Position numbers and translations under genes: made by a program. Below, in pieces: positions 6,301 through 14,975 of a stretch of 64,000 bases of DNA. Every line of letters starts with the position of its first letter. Position 1 is the first letter of the stretch. Source of the DNA: Anaerolineaceae bacterium (lineage in GTDB: Bacteria; Chloroflexota; Anaerolineae; Anaerolineales; UBA11657); contig BGOS01000024.1 of NCBI GenBank assembly GCA_003569365.1, positions 1 to 64,000 on the forward strand. The letters are read 5' to 3'. The notes beneath the pieces are model-generated. The model had not been told where the DNA came from, did no database searches, and worked only from the letters and a program-made list of their open reading frames with translations.

Positions 6301-9247
6301 CGGCAAGGCTGTGGTGCGCTTTACACCGCAAAAAGGCGGCATCTACAAAGTTGCCGCCAGCGGTCGTGACCGTGCCGGGCACGAGATTCGCTCAAGCACA
6401 TACATCTGGGTCAGCGCGAATGAGTTTATAAGCTGGCGCCAGGACAACAGCAACCGCATAGATCTTGTGGCGGACCGCAAGCAGTATGTGCCCGGTGACA
6501 CCGCAAAGATTCTGATACCGTCGCCATTCAACGGCACTGCCACCGCGCTGCTGACAATTGAGCGCGATAGCGTGCTGCAAACCGTGGTGCTGCCGCTTAC
6601 GGGCAACAGCACGCTTTACGAGCTGCCGATCACCGCAGCACTGGCCCCCACCGCTTATGTGAGCGTTGTGATTATGAAAGGCATGGACGCAGACAATCCC
6701 GTGCCCGCATTTCGCATGGGCCTGCTCAAGCTGGATGTGAGCCCGCGCGCACAGCTGCTAAATGTGCAGCTGACGCCTGACAAGGCACAAACCGCACCCG
6801 GCGAACCCGTCACAATGAATCTGCTCGCAACCGATTACGCCGGCAAGCCTGTATCTGCAGAGATTGCGCTGGGTGTGGTGGACGCTGCGGCGCTGGCACT
6901 TGCACCGCCCAACAGCGTGCCGATGGCAGCGGCGTTCTACGGCCAGCGCCCGCTGCGCCAGCTCACCAGCATGGGGCTTGCCATTCTGGTGGCCGCTGTA
7001 AATCTGGAAGTAGCCAAGGCCAAGGGCGGCGGCGGCGGCGGCGATGAAATGTTCATTGAGGTGCGCGGTGACTTCCGTGACACGGCGTACTGGAACCCGG
7101 TGGTGCGCACAGACAGTGCGGGCCGCGCGCAGGTGAGCTTCACGCTGCCCGACAACCTGACCACGTGGCACGCCGATGCGCGCGCCGTGACGCAAGACAC
7201 GCGCGTTGGCGCGGCCACTGCCGACATCGTGGCCGGCAAGGATCTGCTCATCCGGCCCATCACCCCGCGCTTCTTCATGCTCGGTGATCGCAGCAATGTC
7301 GCTGCAATCGTCAACAACAACACCGCCGAGGACATTACCGCCGAAGTAACGCTGAGCGGCAGCGGCGTGCGCTTGCCGGACAATGTGCGCCAGCAGGTGC
7401 GGGTGCCCGCACACAGCCGCGCGCGCGTGGACTGGACTGTGAATATTGACGGCGCTGCGGGAACTCCGCCTGCGCCCGCCATGCTGCTGTTCACGGTGCA
7501 GGCTGGCACACTCGCAGACCGCAGCCTGCCGCCGCTGGGGCGCGCACCGGACCGCGCCCTGCCGGTGTACGAGTACAGCACGCCCCAAACTGCCGCCACC
7601 AGTGGCGTGCTGTCCGCAGCCGACACACGCAGCGAAGTGCTTGTGGTGCCGCGCGGTGCAGCTGCTGCCAGCGCCACACTAGAGCTGAGCGTCAGCCCAT
7701 CGCTGGCCGCCAGCGTGCCCGGCGCGCTGAGGTACTTGGAAGAGTTCGAGCACGAATGCATAGAGCAAACCATCTCGCGCTTCCTGCCAACTGTGATGAC
7801 GCAAAGCATTTTGCAACGCCGCGGCACAGCGGGGGCGCCAACGGCACAGCACGGCGCGGAATTGGTGGCAGCCGCCGTGCAGCGCCTGGCTGCACAGCAG
7901 CACGCGGACGGCGGCTGGGGCTGGTGGCCCACAGAAGAGTCTGATCCTTATATGACGGCCTACGCGCTGCTTGGGCTGCAGCGGGCGCAGCAAGCCGGGC
8001 ACACTGTCCCGCAAAATATGCGCACGCTCGCAATTGCATTCGTACGTGCGCGCCTGCGTTATCCCAACGCGCTGGCACAAGCGGAAGACTTCAACCGGCA
8101 AGTGTTCATGCTCTACGCGCTCTCTGAGAGCGGCGTCAAGCACCCCAGCGCACTCTCAGTTTACTTTGCGGAACGCAGCCGACTGGCACATTACGGGCGC
8201 GCACTGCTGGCATTGGCGATTCACGCCGAAGGCGCCAGTGATCCGCGCACTGCAACGCTGCTCTCTGATTTGGCGGGGGCGGCCGCCATCTCCGCCACGG
8301 GTGCGCACTGGAATGAAAGTGGTGCGCCCGAACTTTCCAACATGAACACAGACTTGCGCAGCACCGCCATGGCCTTGTCTGCTTTTGTGCGCCTTGATGC
8401 GCGCAATGCGCTGATACCAAATGTGGTGCGCTGGCTGGTGGCGCAGCGCGGCGCGCAGGGCGCCTGGGAGACAACGCAGCAAACCGCGTGGTCGCTAATG
8501 GCGCTAGCCGACTGGCTGGCTGCCGGCGGGGATGCGCCAGCCGGCTACGCCTACACGCTGGCCCTCAACGGCAAAGCGCTGGCCCAGGGCAGCGCAGCGG
8601 AATTTTCCGCGCCACGCCAGGTTACGGTAACGGCGCCGGATTTGCTGGCACCGGTAAACCAGTTGCTGGTGCAGCGCGGCGCCGGTGCCGGCAGCTTGTA
8701 TTACACCGCCGTGCTGCGCCACACGGAGCCGGCTGCTAGCGCAGCCGCACTGAGCCGCGGCATGGTGGTGAGCCGCGTGTACACATTGCGCAGCAAAACT
8801 TGCGGCGCCAAGGGCCAGCCGCGCTGCGCGCCGGTAAGCAGCGTTCCCGCTGGCGCCGATGTGAACGTAACGCTAACTTTGGTGGCCCAAAATGATTTGC
8901 ATCATGTGCTGCTCGAGGATCCGTTCCCGGCGGGCGCGGAGCCGGTGGACAGCAGCTTGCTGACCAGCAGCGTGGTGGGGCAGCAGCCCGAAGACAGCAG
9001 CACCGACCCGGCGTATTACGGCTGGGGCTGGTGGTGGTTCTCCAATGTCAACCTGCGCGACGAGAAACTGGTGCTGTCCGCAGCGTATTTGCCCGCCGGC
9101 ACATACCAATACACGTATACGCTGCACGCACAGCTGGCCGGGCAATACAATGTGCCGCCAGCAACCGCCAGCGAGTTTTATTTTCCGGAGGTGTGGGGGC
9201 GTTCCGACGGCGCGCGCTTTGAAATCAGCGCCGCGCCTGCGCCATAG
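3326..9247 (+). CDS. Alpha-2-macroglobulin family lipoprotein with intact thioester
   Basis: Very large (1973 aa) exported protease-trapping protein. The N-terminus has an Arg/Lys start, a hydrophobic core and lipobox AAAC (about residue 25), so it is probably anchored outside the membrane. Several bacterial Ig-like (SbsA_Ig type) domains with repeated F-x-QPMD patterns occupy residues 45-460. MG domains follow, including the typical YLHTDRPLYRPGQPVYFRG block. A Gly-rich loop (about 1235) precedes FRDTAYWNP. The thioester motif CIEQ is intact with Cys at about 1478, followed by an alpha-alpha toroid (DGGWGWWPTEES). The C-terminal receptor-like domain ends the protein. Known role of the family: traps attacking proteases covalently. 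The PBP1C gene often linked to enterobacterial homologues is not adjacent. A second ATG at 3335 is possible. Confidence 0.93.
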   Translation: MVRMRSEFARKVRIGFLLAVAAAACSPTAAAIPPTAPPASAPAVVGYAPERGAELARDGSIELYFDQPMDQQSVAQALRFDPPLPGQLQWPEPGVARYVPTGAAPRAARIGVRLLASARSASGALLPADFSFFVHTTGYVEVTQVFPLSDAQAVDVRSAITVVFNRPVVPLTAASSASPLPNPLQLQPPVAGSGEWQSTSIFVFTPAAGLAGGQRYSATISAPAIAALSAGGTLQLPAAEMQTDFTWAFSTPAPSVLSTEASPDGRTITIVFNQPMDRASTESAFVVRSAAGAAVRGTFAWADDDATLTFKAAQQLPLATDYSAALATSAHGLGGGGKLSEALQFPFKSAPVPAVISSAPLANATAVDPGSSIQIGFAGLMDPKTFKAQVHVTPAPADLNGWFSEYDNIYYLDFSLKALTAYTVVLDAGLADIYGNTLGKPYTLSFTTGSYAPSFALQTRSQYGTYTAGKPAHLYASYRNVAALDLELSRMPLAEFVKYSAPAAYDYRESFVPALENKVRAWAQALAPFPEENAFARIDLDAAGGALDPGIYFLSATAGDLAERHVLVVADANLTLKLGPSSALVWATSHQTGKPLAGRDVSLYNMAMQRIGGGTTDANGLLRTSIAPREKAWDPVYAIADARPQGFALTSSEWSYGIEPWQFGVMQDNQPARGLAYLHTDRPLYRPGQPVYFRGILRTEDDARFALPAAQTVTATISNPLGDVVHEQQLSVTEFGTINGSFQLDAAADAGYYRLNVAAGTELSGDLGFQVALYRKPEFQVSVTPARDEVVQGATIEAMVEARFFFGGPVSNAAVEWTLLANDYYFDYQGPGYWSFTDYDQTSGVPEPTYGNYGSVLASGSARTDASGQVVLRLPADFGTRTGSQRFTLEATVTDVDQRPVSARAELVGHQGDFYIGLSPQAYLGSAGKPSAVDLLAVDWQQAGVAGQSLKIVVSEHEWLNVQEEDEFGNLIWNSSARDTPILETTTTTDASGKAVVRFTPQKGGIYKVAASGRDRAGHEIRSSTYIWVSANEFISWRQDNSNRIDLVADRKQYVPGDTAKILIPSPFNGTATALLTIERDSVLQTVVLPLTGNSTLYELPITAALAPTAYVSVVIMKGMDADNPVPAFRMGLLKLDVSPRAQLLNVQLTPDKAQTAPGEPVTMNLLATDYAGKPVSAEIALGVVDAAALALAPPNSVPMAAAFYGQRPLRQLTSMGLAILVAAVNLEVAKAKGGGGGGDEMFIEVRGDFRDTAYWNPVVRTDSAGRAQVSFTLPDNLTTWHADARAVTQDTRVGAATADIVAGKDLLIRPITPRFFMLGDRSNVAAIVNNNTAEDITAEVTLSGSGVRLPDNVRQQVRVPAHSRARVDWTVNIDGAAGTPPAPAMLLFTVQAGTLADRSLPPLGRAPDRALPVYEYSTPQTAATSGVLSAADTRSEVLVVPRGAAAASATLELSVSPSLAASVPGALRYLEEFEHECIEQTISRFLPTVMTQSILQRRGTAGAPTAQHGAELVAAAVQRLAAQQHADGGWGWWPTEESDPYMTAYALLGLQRAQQAGHTVPQNMRTLAIAFVRARLRYPNALAQAEDFNRQVFMLYALSESGVKHPSALSVYFAERSRLAHYGRALLALAIHAEGASDPRTATLLSDLAGAAAISATGAHWNESGAPELSNMNTDLRSTAMALSAFVRLDARNALIPNVVRWLVAQRGAQGAWETTQQTAWSLMALADWLAAGGDAPAGYAYTLALNGKALAQGSAAEFSAPRQVTVTAPDLLAPVNQLLVQRGAGAGSLYYTAVLRHTEPAASAAALSRGMVVSRVYTLRSKTCGAKGQPRCAPVSSVPAGADVNVTLTLVAQNDLHHVLLEDPFPAGAEPVDSSLLTSSVVGQQPEDSSTDPAYYGWGWWWFSNVNLRDEKLVLSAAYLPAGTYQYTYTLHAQLAGQYNVPPATASEFYFPEVWGRSDGARFEISAAPAP

Positions 9248-9256
9248 CGCCGAAGC

Positions 9257-11614
9257 CTAGTCCCGGTCATCATTGCGTGTAGCGGCCTCCGCATCATCAT
9301 CCAGTAGCAGCACCTCGCGCGTTTTGCCGCCGGATTGCTCGCGCCCGATGATGCCCATCTCTTCCAGCTCATCCATCAAGCGCGCGGCACGCGGGTAACC
9401 CAGCTTCAGCTTGCGCTGCAGCAAGCTGGCGGAAGCAGTGCGGTGCATCTTCACCAGCGCAATCGCTTGCGCAATCAAATTGTCCTTGTCTGCAACGCTT
9501 GCCTGCTGCGCAAGCAGTGCATCCCACGGAGCCTCCGGGCCGGCAGCCGGTTTCACAACGGCTGCCGTTTCCGCGGCGGGCTTGATCACAGCCGCCGCTG
9601 GCGCCTGCTCGGCGCTCTGGGAAACCCAGTGTTGCACCACCTGTTCCAACTCTGCATCACTCACATACACGCCCTGCAAGCGCACCGCTGCCGGTGCATC
9701 CGGCGAGAGAAAAAGCATGTCGCCCTGGCCAAGCAAAGCTTCGGCCCCAACAGAGTCAAGCACCACTCGCGAGTCCACTGCCGATGCAACAGAAAACGAA
9801 ATGCGCGCCGGAAAGTTGGCCTTGATCAGGCCGGTGAGAATGTCCGTGCTGGGGCGCTGCGTGGCAACCACAAGATGTATACCGGTGGCGCGCGCCATCT
9901 GCGCGAGGCGCGCCAGATTGCGCTCCACCTCGTCTTGGGCCAGCATCATCAAGTCGGCCAGCTCGTCGATCACCACCACAATGCGCGGCAGGTATTCTTC
10001 CTTGCGGCGCTTCACCTTGCGGTTGTGGCCGTCCAGATCGCGCACGCGGTACTCTTCGAACTTTTTATAGCGCCGCTCCATCTCGCGCACTATCCAGCGC
10101 AGCGTGCCCACAATGCGCTCCAGCTCCACCTCTACGCGCCCCAGTAAATGCGGCAGGCCATTAAAGCGAATCAACTCTACGCGCTTGGGATCCACCAGTA
10201 CCAACCGCAAATCTTCGGGGGTGTTGTTCATCACCAAGCCGGTAATCAGCGCAGCAATACAAACGCTTTTACCGGCGCCGGTGGTGCCGGCAATCAACAG
10301 GTGCGGCATTGCGCCAAGGTCGGCCGCCACGGCTGCGCCCGATACATCGCGCCCCAGCGCAATCTTCAAGGGCGACTCAATATGATTGAAGGCGGCGGAC
10401 TCCATCACGCCGCGCAGGTTCACAAAAGATTTTTGCTGGTTGGGAACCTCAATGCCCACATAAGACTGGCCGGGCACAGGCGCCTGAATGCGCAAGCTGC
10501 CCGCAGCCAGCGTGAGCGCCAAATCATTCGCCAGCCCGGAGATCTGCGCGATGCGCACCTTCTGGCGGCGCACCACGCCATCCGGACCGGCTTTTTCCAC
10601 AAAGCCCGGCTGCACCGCAAACTGCGTTACCGTGGGGCCGGACAAATAATCTATCACGGTTGCCTGCACATCAAACTCGCGCAGCGTGCGCTCGATGATT
10701 GCCGTCTTGCGGTTAATCTCCGCCTCGGACACCTGCTGCGGCACACTGTGGTCAAGCAGCTCGAAGCTGGGCAGGATGGGATCACGCTTGCGCAGTTTCG
10801 CGGGGGCTTCCACCAGCGGCGCCACCCGGAAGCGCTTCACAACATCAGCTGCTGCCGGCGGGCTGGCCGCAGCCGAAGCTCTGCGCTTACGCGGCTGCGC
10901 CCGCTCCAGCACAGCCACTTTAGTTACGGGCGGCAGCAGGCGCTGCTGCAGCGCAATAAAAAGATTGATCACATGCCGCCAGTTCAACCCGCTGGTAGCA
11001 ACCAGCATTAAGGCCGCAAAGCCGCCCAACAATCCGCCTGTCGATTCCGGCGCCAGCAATCCAGCGAGCGTGAGCATTGCCCAGCCAACCTTGCCGCCGC
11101 CCAGCCCGGCCAGTGCGGCATCCACCAACAGCCCGCTCTCCACCGCAAGGCGCAAAGACTGCGTTGGCTGCAGCGCAGCCTCGCGCAAATGCAACAAGCC
11201 CAGCACTGCCACCACGCCAAGCTCGCCCGCGATCACGCGCCACCAGTTAATGCGAAAGCGCAGCCCCGCCGCCCGGGCAAACAGTGCTGCCCCAACGCCC
11301 AGTGCCGACGCCGGCAGCAGCAGCGCGCCCACCCCCATCCACACGCGCAGCGTTTGTGCCAGCACGCGCAGCCAGCTGCCCGCTGCCATGCCGGAAAGGC
11401 TCAGCAGACCAAGCAGCCCCAGCACAACCAGCAGTACGCCGGCAATCTCATCGCGCGGCGCACGCATGCCGCGCAGCTTTCCAAGCCCCAGCAGCAGGCG
11501 CTGCACGCCGGCAGCAGCCGGCCCAAACACAGAAGCTGCACTTGCTTCAATCACGACACTGCCTTTCCTCGGCAGCTGCTTGCGCACTGGTTTTATCTGG
11601 CGGTCTTTGGCCAT
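9257..11614 (-). CDS. ftsK: DNA translocase FtsK/SpoIIIE
   Basis: Septum-localised ATP-driven dsDNA pump for chromosome segregation. Residues 30-220 carry the usual membrane segments. A short linker (RAQPRKRRAS) follows instead of a long Pro/Gln linker. The motor domain has Walker A GTTGAGKS (about 445), the VDPKRVELIRFNGLPHL motif, Walker B VVVIDELADLM (about 551), ATQRPSTDILTGLIKANFPARISF and GQGDMLFL. The last 70 residues form the winged-helix gamma domain (ASLLQRKLKLGYPRAARLMDELEEMGIIG) that reads KOPS. Length 785 aa is normal. It converges on the macroglobulin gene with a 9-nt gap and lies 11 nt behind the membrane GAF gene, probably co-transcribed. Confidence 0.95.
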   Translation of the reverse strand: MAKDRQIKPVRKQLPRKGSVVIEASAASVFGPAAAGVQRLLLGLGKLRGMRAPRDEIAGVLLVVLGLLGLLSLSGMAAGSWLRVLAQTLRVWMGVGALLLPASALGVGAALFARAAGLRFRINWWRVIAGELGVVAVLGLLHLREAALQPTQSLRLAVESGLLVDAALAGLGGGKVGWAMLTLAGLLAPESTGGLLGGFAALMLVATSGLNWRHVINLFIALQQRLLPPVTKVAVLERAQPRKRRASAAASPPAAADVVKRFRVAPLVEAPAKLRKRDPILPSFELLDHSVPQQVSEAEINRKTAIIERTLREFDVQATVIDYLSGPTVTQFAVQPGFVEKAGPDGVVRRQKVRIAQISGLANDLALTLAAGSLRIQAPVPGQSYVGIEVPNQQKSFVNLRGVMESAAFNHIESPLKIALGRDVSGAAVAADLGAMPHLLIAGTTGAGKSVCIAALITGLVMNNTPEDLRLVLVDPKRVELIRFNGLPHLLGRVEVELERIVGTLRWIVREMERRYKKFEEYRVRDLDGHNRKVKRRKEEYLPRIVVVIDELADLMMLAQDEVERNLARLAQMARATGIHLVVATQRPSTDILTGLIKANFPARISFSVASAVDSRVVLDSVGAEALLGQGDMLFLSPDAPAAVRLQGVYVSDAELEQVVQHWVSQSAEQAPAAAVIKPAAETAAVVKPAAGPEAPWDALLAQQASVADKDNLIAQAIALVKMHRTASASLLQRKLKLGYPRAARLMDELEEMGIIGREQSGGKTREVLLLDDDAEAATRNDDRD

Positions 11615-11625
11615 GCGGCTGATCC

Positions 11626-13593
11626 CTAATGCTCCACCGCCGCAACCGGCTGGTCGGGAACGTGCGCTTCCATCTCTGCAATTTTGCGCGCCACCTGCTC
11701 CACGGCTACGCGCTGCTTGCGAAACAAATCAGCCTCAGAGACCGAAAGCTGGCGCGCCACCTCGCTCGACTTGCGGCGCTGCAGGAAGCGCAGGTCCAGA
11801 ATGTTGTAGAGCAGCCAGTCACCAGTGTACTTGCGCTGGCCGGCGGGGCGCACGTATTCAATGGCATCGCGCAGCACACCGCGCAACGCCTCGGCCGGGT
11901 TCTCGTCCCCCTGAATTGCCTGCTTCACAACCCGCAGCGCAAGCAGCGGATTACTGGTTAGCTTGGGGCCGCCCCAATAGTGCACCAGCGCATCCTTGAC
12001 CCATTGGAACACATCCGGGTTGTCAATCAAGCGGCCGCTGGCAAGCGCTGCTGCTCCATCATAGGCCGCAGCCGCGCGCAGGCGCTGAATGTTCTCCACC
12101 TGCGGCACAAGCACATCAAGCGATTGAAACAACTGCTGCTGCCGCCGCCGGTCCTGCAAGGCCTCCGCTGCGCGGCTGGCCAGCACCAGCAATGTTGCCA
12201 GCACCGCATCTTCCGGCGCTTGCGGTGCCAAACCCACATGCAAACCCAGCATGCCCAGCAGCTCCGGTGGTGCATCCGCAGCGTCTTCTTCCATGTTCAA
12301 TTCCCGCAGCGGCAGCAACCAATATTCCCCCCAGTGAAAAATGCCATGCGCATTTGCGGGTTGATAGCCGGCGGCGGTGCCGTTGTCCAGCGCCGCGCGC
12401 GCTTCAGCCGCAGCTGCTGCTGCCGGCGGCTGCTGCGGCCCCACTTGCACCTGCAGCTCTGCACCGCGCTCGCCAACCTGCATCACAAAGCCACTGGCGA
12501 TGCGCAGCGTATCACAGCTGGCTGCCAGCACGGATTCAAGAAACTGGCGCAGATCGGCGGCGGTAAGCAAGCGCTCACTTAGGTGCTGCACGCGCTGCAC
12601 GTCATAGCGATCGGCGCTGCCGCCGTAAAAGAGCCAGCGCTCCAGCGGCAAGCGCACCACTGTAATTGTGAACTGCGCCAGCAGCAGCACGCCCACCATT
12701 GCCACCGGCAGCCACAGCATGCCATCAATTCCAAAGCGCCGCTCCAGCCAGTTAACAAAAACATACGCAGCCACAACTGCCCACGCCACCACTGGCCCGC
12801 GCAAGATCCATTGCAGCAAGCGGCTCTTCACAACGCGGTCCGGCTGCGGCGCGCCAAAGAACCCAACACAGTACGCGCCCAGCACCAGCGCAGCAGTCAG
12901 CAGCAGGTTGCTGGCAGTAGCCACCAGCCAGAAGAAGAGCGGGTTTACGCGCAGCTCGTCACCGCTCGTAAGCAGCAGATACGGAAACACCCCCAGCAAA
13001 ATCACCGGCAGTGCCAGCAGCAAGTAGCCCATGCGCCGGCGCGTGGTGGGCGTAAGGCAGCGCAGGTAAGCGCGGCCGGCATTCACCAGCGACCACACCG
13101 CCAGCACTGCAAACGCCGCCGTGAACCACGCAAACAACGGGCCGGCAGTCATGCGCACAATCGCCGTGTTGCGCACCACCCGCCCCACCAGAAAATCAGA
13201 AGTCCATGCCAGCGCAGCGGCCAGCACGCCGGCAGCGTACGTGCCGCGCACAGCCCAGCGCCGCCGCCCGCGGGATGGCTGGCCGGTGGTTGCCAGCAGT
13301 GCGTCGCTCAAGTGCAAGGTGGCGCCCGGTATCAGGGCAATGCCCAGCCACTGCAGGCGCACCCAAACTTCGGCGGCCGCATCAGACTGCGCAAGGCCTG
13401 AAGCCACGTCGCACAGCGACACAATCGCAACCGCAGCCAGCAGAACATTCCAAGAGCGCGCCACCCGGTCGCGCAGGTTGAAGGTGAGCGAGTACATCAG
13501 CAGCGACGCGGCGCTGATTACCTCCGCCACAACCAGAAACCGGTTGAACGTGGCCAACCCGCTTAGCAGCGCATCCATCCAGTTTTGCATCAT
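11626..13593 (-). CDS. Multi-pass membrane protein with GAF-like domain, no recognisable output domain
   Basis: I do not recognise a named family. Residues 15-240 hold about seven hydrophobic helices, resembling the 7TM N-terminal sensor region of some histidine kinases. Two more helices follow near 245-310 (RGPVVAWAVVAAYVF; LPVAMVGVLLLAQFTITVV). After a PLERWLFYGG junction and a helical linker comes a GAF-like segment (about 330-480). The C-terminal third is soluble and helical and ends with a possible HTH-like stretch (SSEVARQLSVSEADLFRKQR). No H-box, ATPase, GGDEF or cyclase domain is visible. It starts at ATG 13593 (a TTG is directly upstream) and sits immediately before ftsK. Confidence 0.6.
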   Translation of the reverse strand: MMQNWMDALLSGLATFNRFLVVAEVISAASLLMYSLTFNLRDRVARSWNVLLAAVAIVSLCDVASGLAQSDAAAEVWVRLQWLGIALIPGATLHLSDALLATTGQPSRGRRRWAVRGTYAAGVLAAALAWTSDFLVGRVVRNTAIVRMTAGPLFAWFTAAFAVLAVWSLVNAGRAYLRCLTPTTRRRMGYLLLALPVILLGVFPYLLLTSGDELRVNPLFFWLVATASNLLLTAALVLGAYCVGFFGAPQPDRVVKSRLLQWILRGPVVAWAVVAAYVFVNWLERRFGIDGMLWLPVAMVGVLLLAQFTITVVRLPLERWLFYGGSADRYDVQRVQHLSERLLTAADLRQFLESVLAASCDTLRIASGFVMQVGERGAELQVQVGPQQPPAAAAAAEARAALDNGTAAGYQPANAHGIFHWGEYWLLPLRELNMEEDAADAPPELLGMLGLHVGLAPQAPEDAVLATLLVLASRAAEALQDRRRQQQLFQSLDVLVPQVENIQRLRAAAAYDGAAALASGRLIDNPDVFQWVKDALVHYWGGPKLTSNPLLALRVVKQAIQGDENPAEALRGVLRDAIEYVRPAGQRKYTGDWLLYNILDLRFLQRRKSSEVARQLSVSEADLFRKQRVAVEQVARKIAEMEAHVPDQPVAAVEH

Positions 13594-13612
13594 CAAGACA
13601 AGCTGCGGGGCC

Positions 13613-14152
13613 TTAGCGCAGGTTTACGCCAAAAAACAGGGCCGTATTCAAACCGGGGTAATGCTGGTCCAATAGCCCGCTGAACGCCAGCCCATTGCGG
13701 CGGCAAAAACAAATTGCGGGATCATTCTTCGGGTGCGTCTCCACCAGCATGCGTTCAATGCCGGCCTTCGCGCTCCAGTCGCGCGCTGCGCTTAGCAGCG
13801 CACTGCCAATTCCCTGCCGGCGCAAGCTGCGATCCACCGCCAAATCGCTCACAAGCCCGGCCATAGAGCCATGCACGCGCCCCAGCACCAGATACCCGCA
13901 TGGCTTTTCATCCAGCTCGGCCAGAATAAACAGCGCGCGCAGCGCAGCATCATCCGCCAACTGCGACAGGCTGTGCATCGGCAGCAGCCGCGCTGGACGC
14001 GGCAGCCGCACCCGCTCAAAACTTGCGCCCAGATGGCTTTCATCATTGGCAAGGCTAAACTGCCAGACAAATTCGGTGGTGTCGGTGCGATCCAGTGCCT
14101 GCAGCGCGGGCAGGTCTGTTACTGCCGCCGGCCTGACGGTAATGGTACTCAC
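13613..14152 (-). CDS. GNAT family N-acetyltransferase
   Basis: Acetyl-CoA dependent transferase of 179 aa. The acetyl-CoA pyrophosphate loop is clear: LAVDRSLRRQGIGSALLSAARDW (about 107-128). It is followed by the IERMLVETHPKNDPAICFCRRNGLAFSG segment typical of the fold's C-terminal half. A GTG start is used at 14152. The substrate cannot be deduced. It sits 19 nt upstream of the membrane GAF gene in the same orientation, so it may lead that unit. Small-molecule or peptide targets are equally possible. Confidence 0.85.
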   Translation of the reverse strand: MSTITVRPAAVTDLPALQALDRTDTTEFVWQFSLANDESHLGASFERVRLPRPARLLPMHSLSQLADDAALRALFILAELDEKPCGYLVLGRVHGSMAGLVSDLAVDRSLRRQGIGSALLSAARDWSAKAGIERMLVETHPKNDPAICFCRRNGLAFSGLLDQHYPGLNTALFFGVNLR

Positions 14153-14227
14153 GGGGTTGCCTGTTCGGGTTTCATTCTAACATCTATCATTCTTCAACTG
14201 CGAAGATCGCGTGCGTTGCCGGCCGCA

Positions 14228-14941
14228 TCACGGCAGCCCGCCAATGGTAATGGGAATTGTGCAAGGCTCTGGAAAGGCGCCGCGCGCATCATACACAATC
14301 ATGCGAAACGCATACTCGCCCGGCGGATACAAACTGGCATTCCAGCGCCCCAGCAATCCATCCTGCACCGGTTTGTCATCCGTGTACAGGTTGAGCCAGT
14401 TGTCGCCAACAGTGGAAATCTCAAGCACATAAAATGCAAAGTCAGGAATGTTGGCACTGCCGCGCACATCTACCTGGCCGGAAATGACCGCGCCGGCGAT
14501 CGGGCTGCTGATGGTGGCCGACGCCACCCGGCAGCCACTGCCCGCGGGCGGCACTGGTGTAATAGTTGGTGCGGGCGTGGCACTGCCGGAAGGCGTGGGG
14601 GATGGCTGCCCGGGCAGCAAGATGCTGACAGCCGGCGTGGCAGTTGGCACGGTTGTCACCAGCACCAGCGCCGGCGTGGGCGTATTGAAGCGCAGCGCTG
14701 CCAGCCCGGGCGTTATCGCCTGCGAGAACAATATCACCAGCCCCAAACCGGAAACTGCAATCAGCAGCAGGGAAAGCGCCAATGCGCGCGCTTCAGCAGC
14801 ACGCTCGCGCTGCAACCCGTACTGGCTTTGGCGCACGGCCTGTTCGGCCCGCCAGTAGGCACGCGCAGCCCATAACATGGCCAGCCCGATTGCCGCATAC
14901 AGCCACGGCGCATAGCGCGCCACCCAGGATGAAAGCTGCAA
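14228..14941 (-). CDS. Membrane-anchored stalk protein with C-terminal Ig-like domain
   Basis: Two transmembrane helices (about 10-28 and 51-75) flank a short charged loop. A low-complexity Thr/Pro/Ser/Ala stalk (about 85-135) leads to a C-terminal Ig-like domain (ISSPIAGAVISGQVDVRGSA, GEYAFRMIVYDARGAFPEPC). The domain pattern suggests an extracytoplasmic beta-sandwich similar to bacterial Ig-like domains. The probable start is TTG at 14941; no ATG is available upstream, and the preceding stop codon (of punA) is 34 nt away. Same plan as the proteins at 42450 and 50327. Function unknown. Confidence 0.6.
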   Translation of the reverse strand: MQLSSWVARYAPWLYAAIGLAMLWAARAYWRAEQAVRQSQYGLQRERAAEARALALSLLLIAVSGLGLVILFSQAITPGLAALRFNTPTPALVLVTTVPTATPAVSILLPGQPSPTPSGSATPAPTITPVPPAGSGCRVASATISSPIAGAVISGQVDVRGSANIPDFAFYVLEISTVGDNWLNLYTDDKPVQDGLLGRWNASLYPPGEYAFRMIVYDARGAFPEPCTIPITIGGLP

Positions 14942-14975
14942 CTCCAGATCCGGCTGTTTGCCGCGCCGGCGTTCC

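Noticed and set aside
6758-7932. Two long minus-strand frames opposite the macroglobulin
   Set aside because: Shadows of a conserved coding sequence in a high-GC genome.
9335-10147. Long plus-strand open frame opposite ftsK
   Set aside because: Antisense shadow of a clearly conserved gene; sequence is low in hydrophobic residues and rich in His/Arg/Cys, as typical of shadows.
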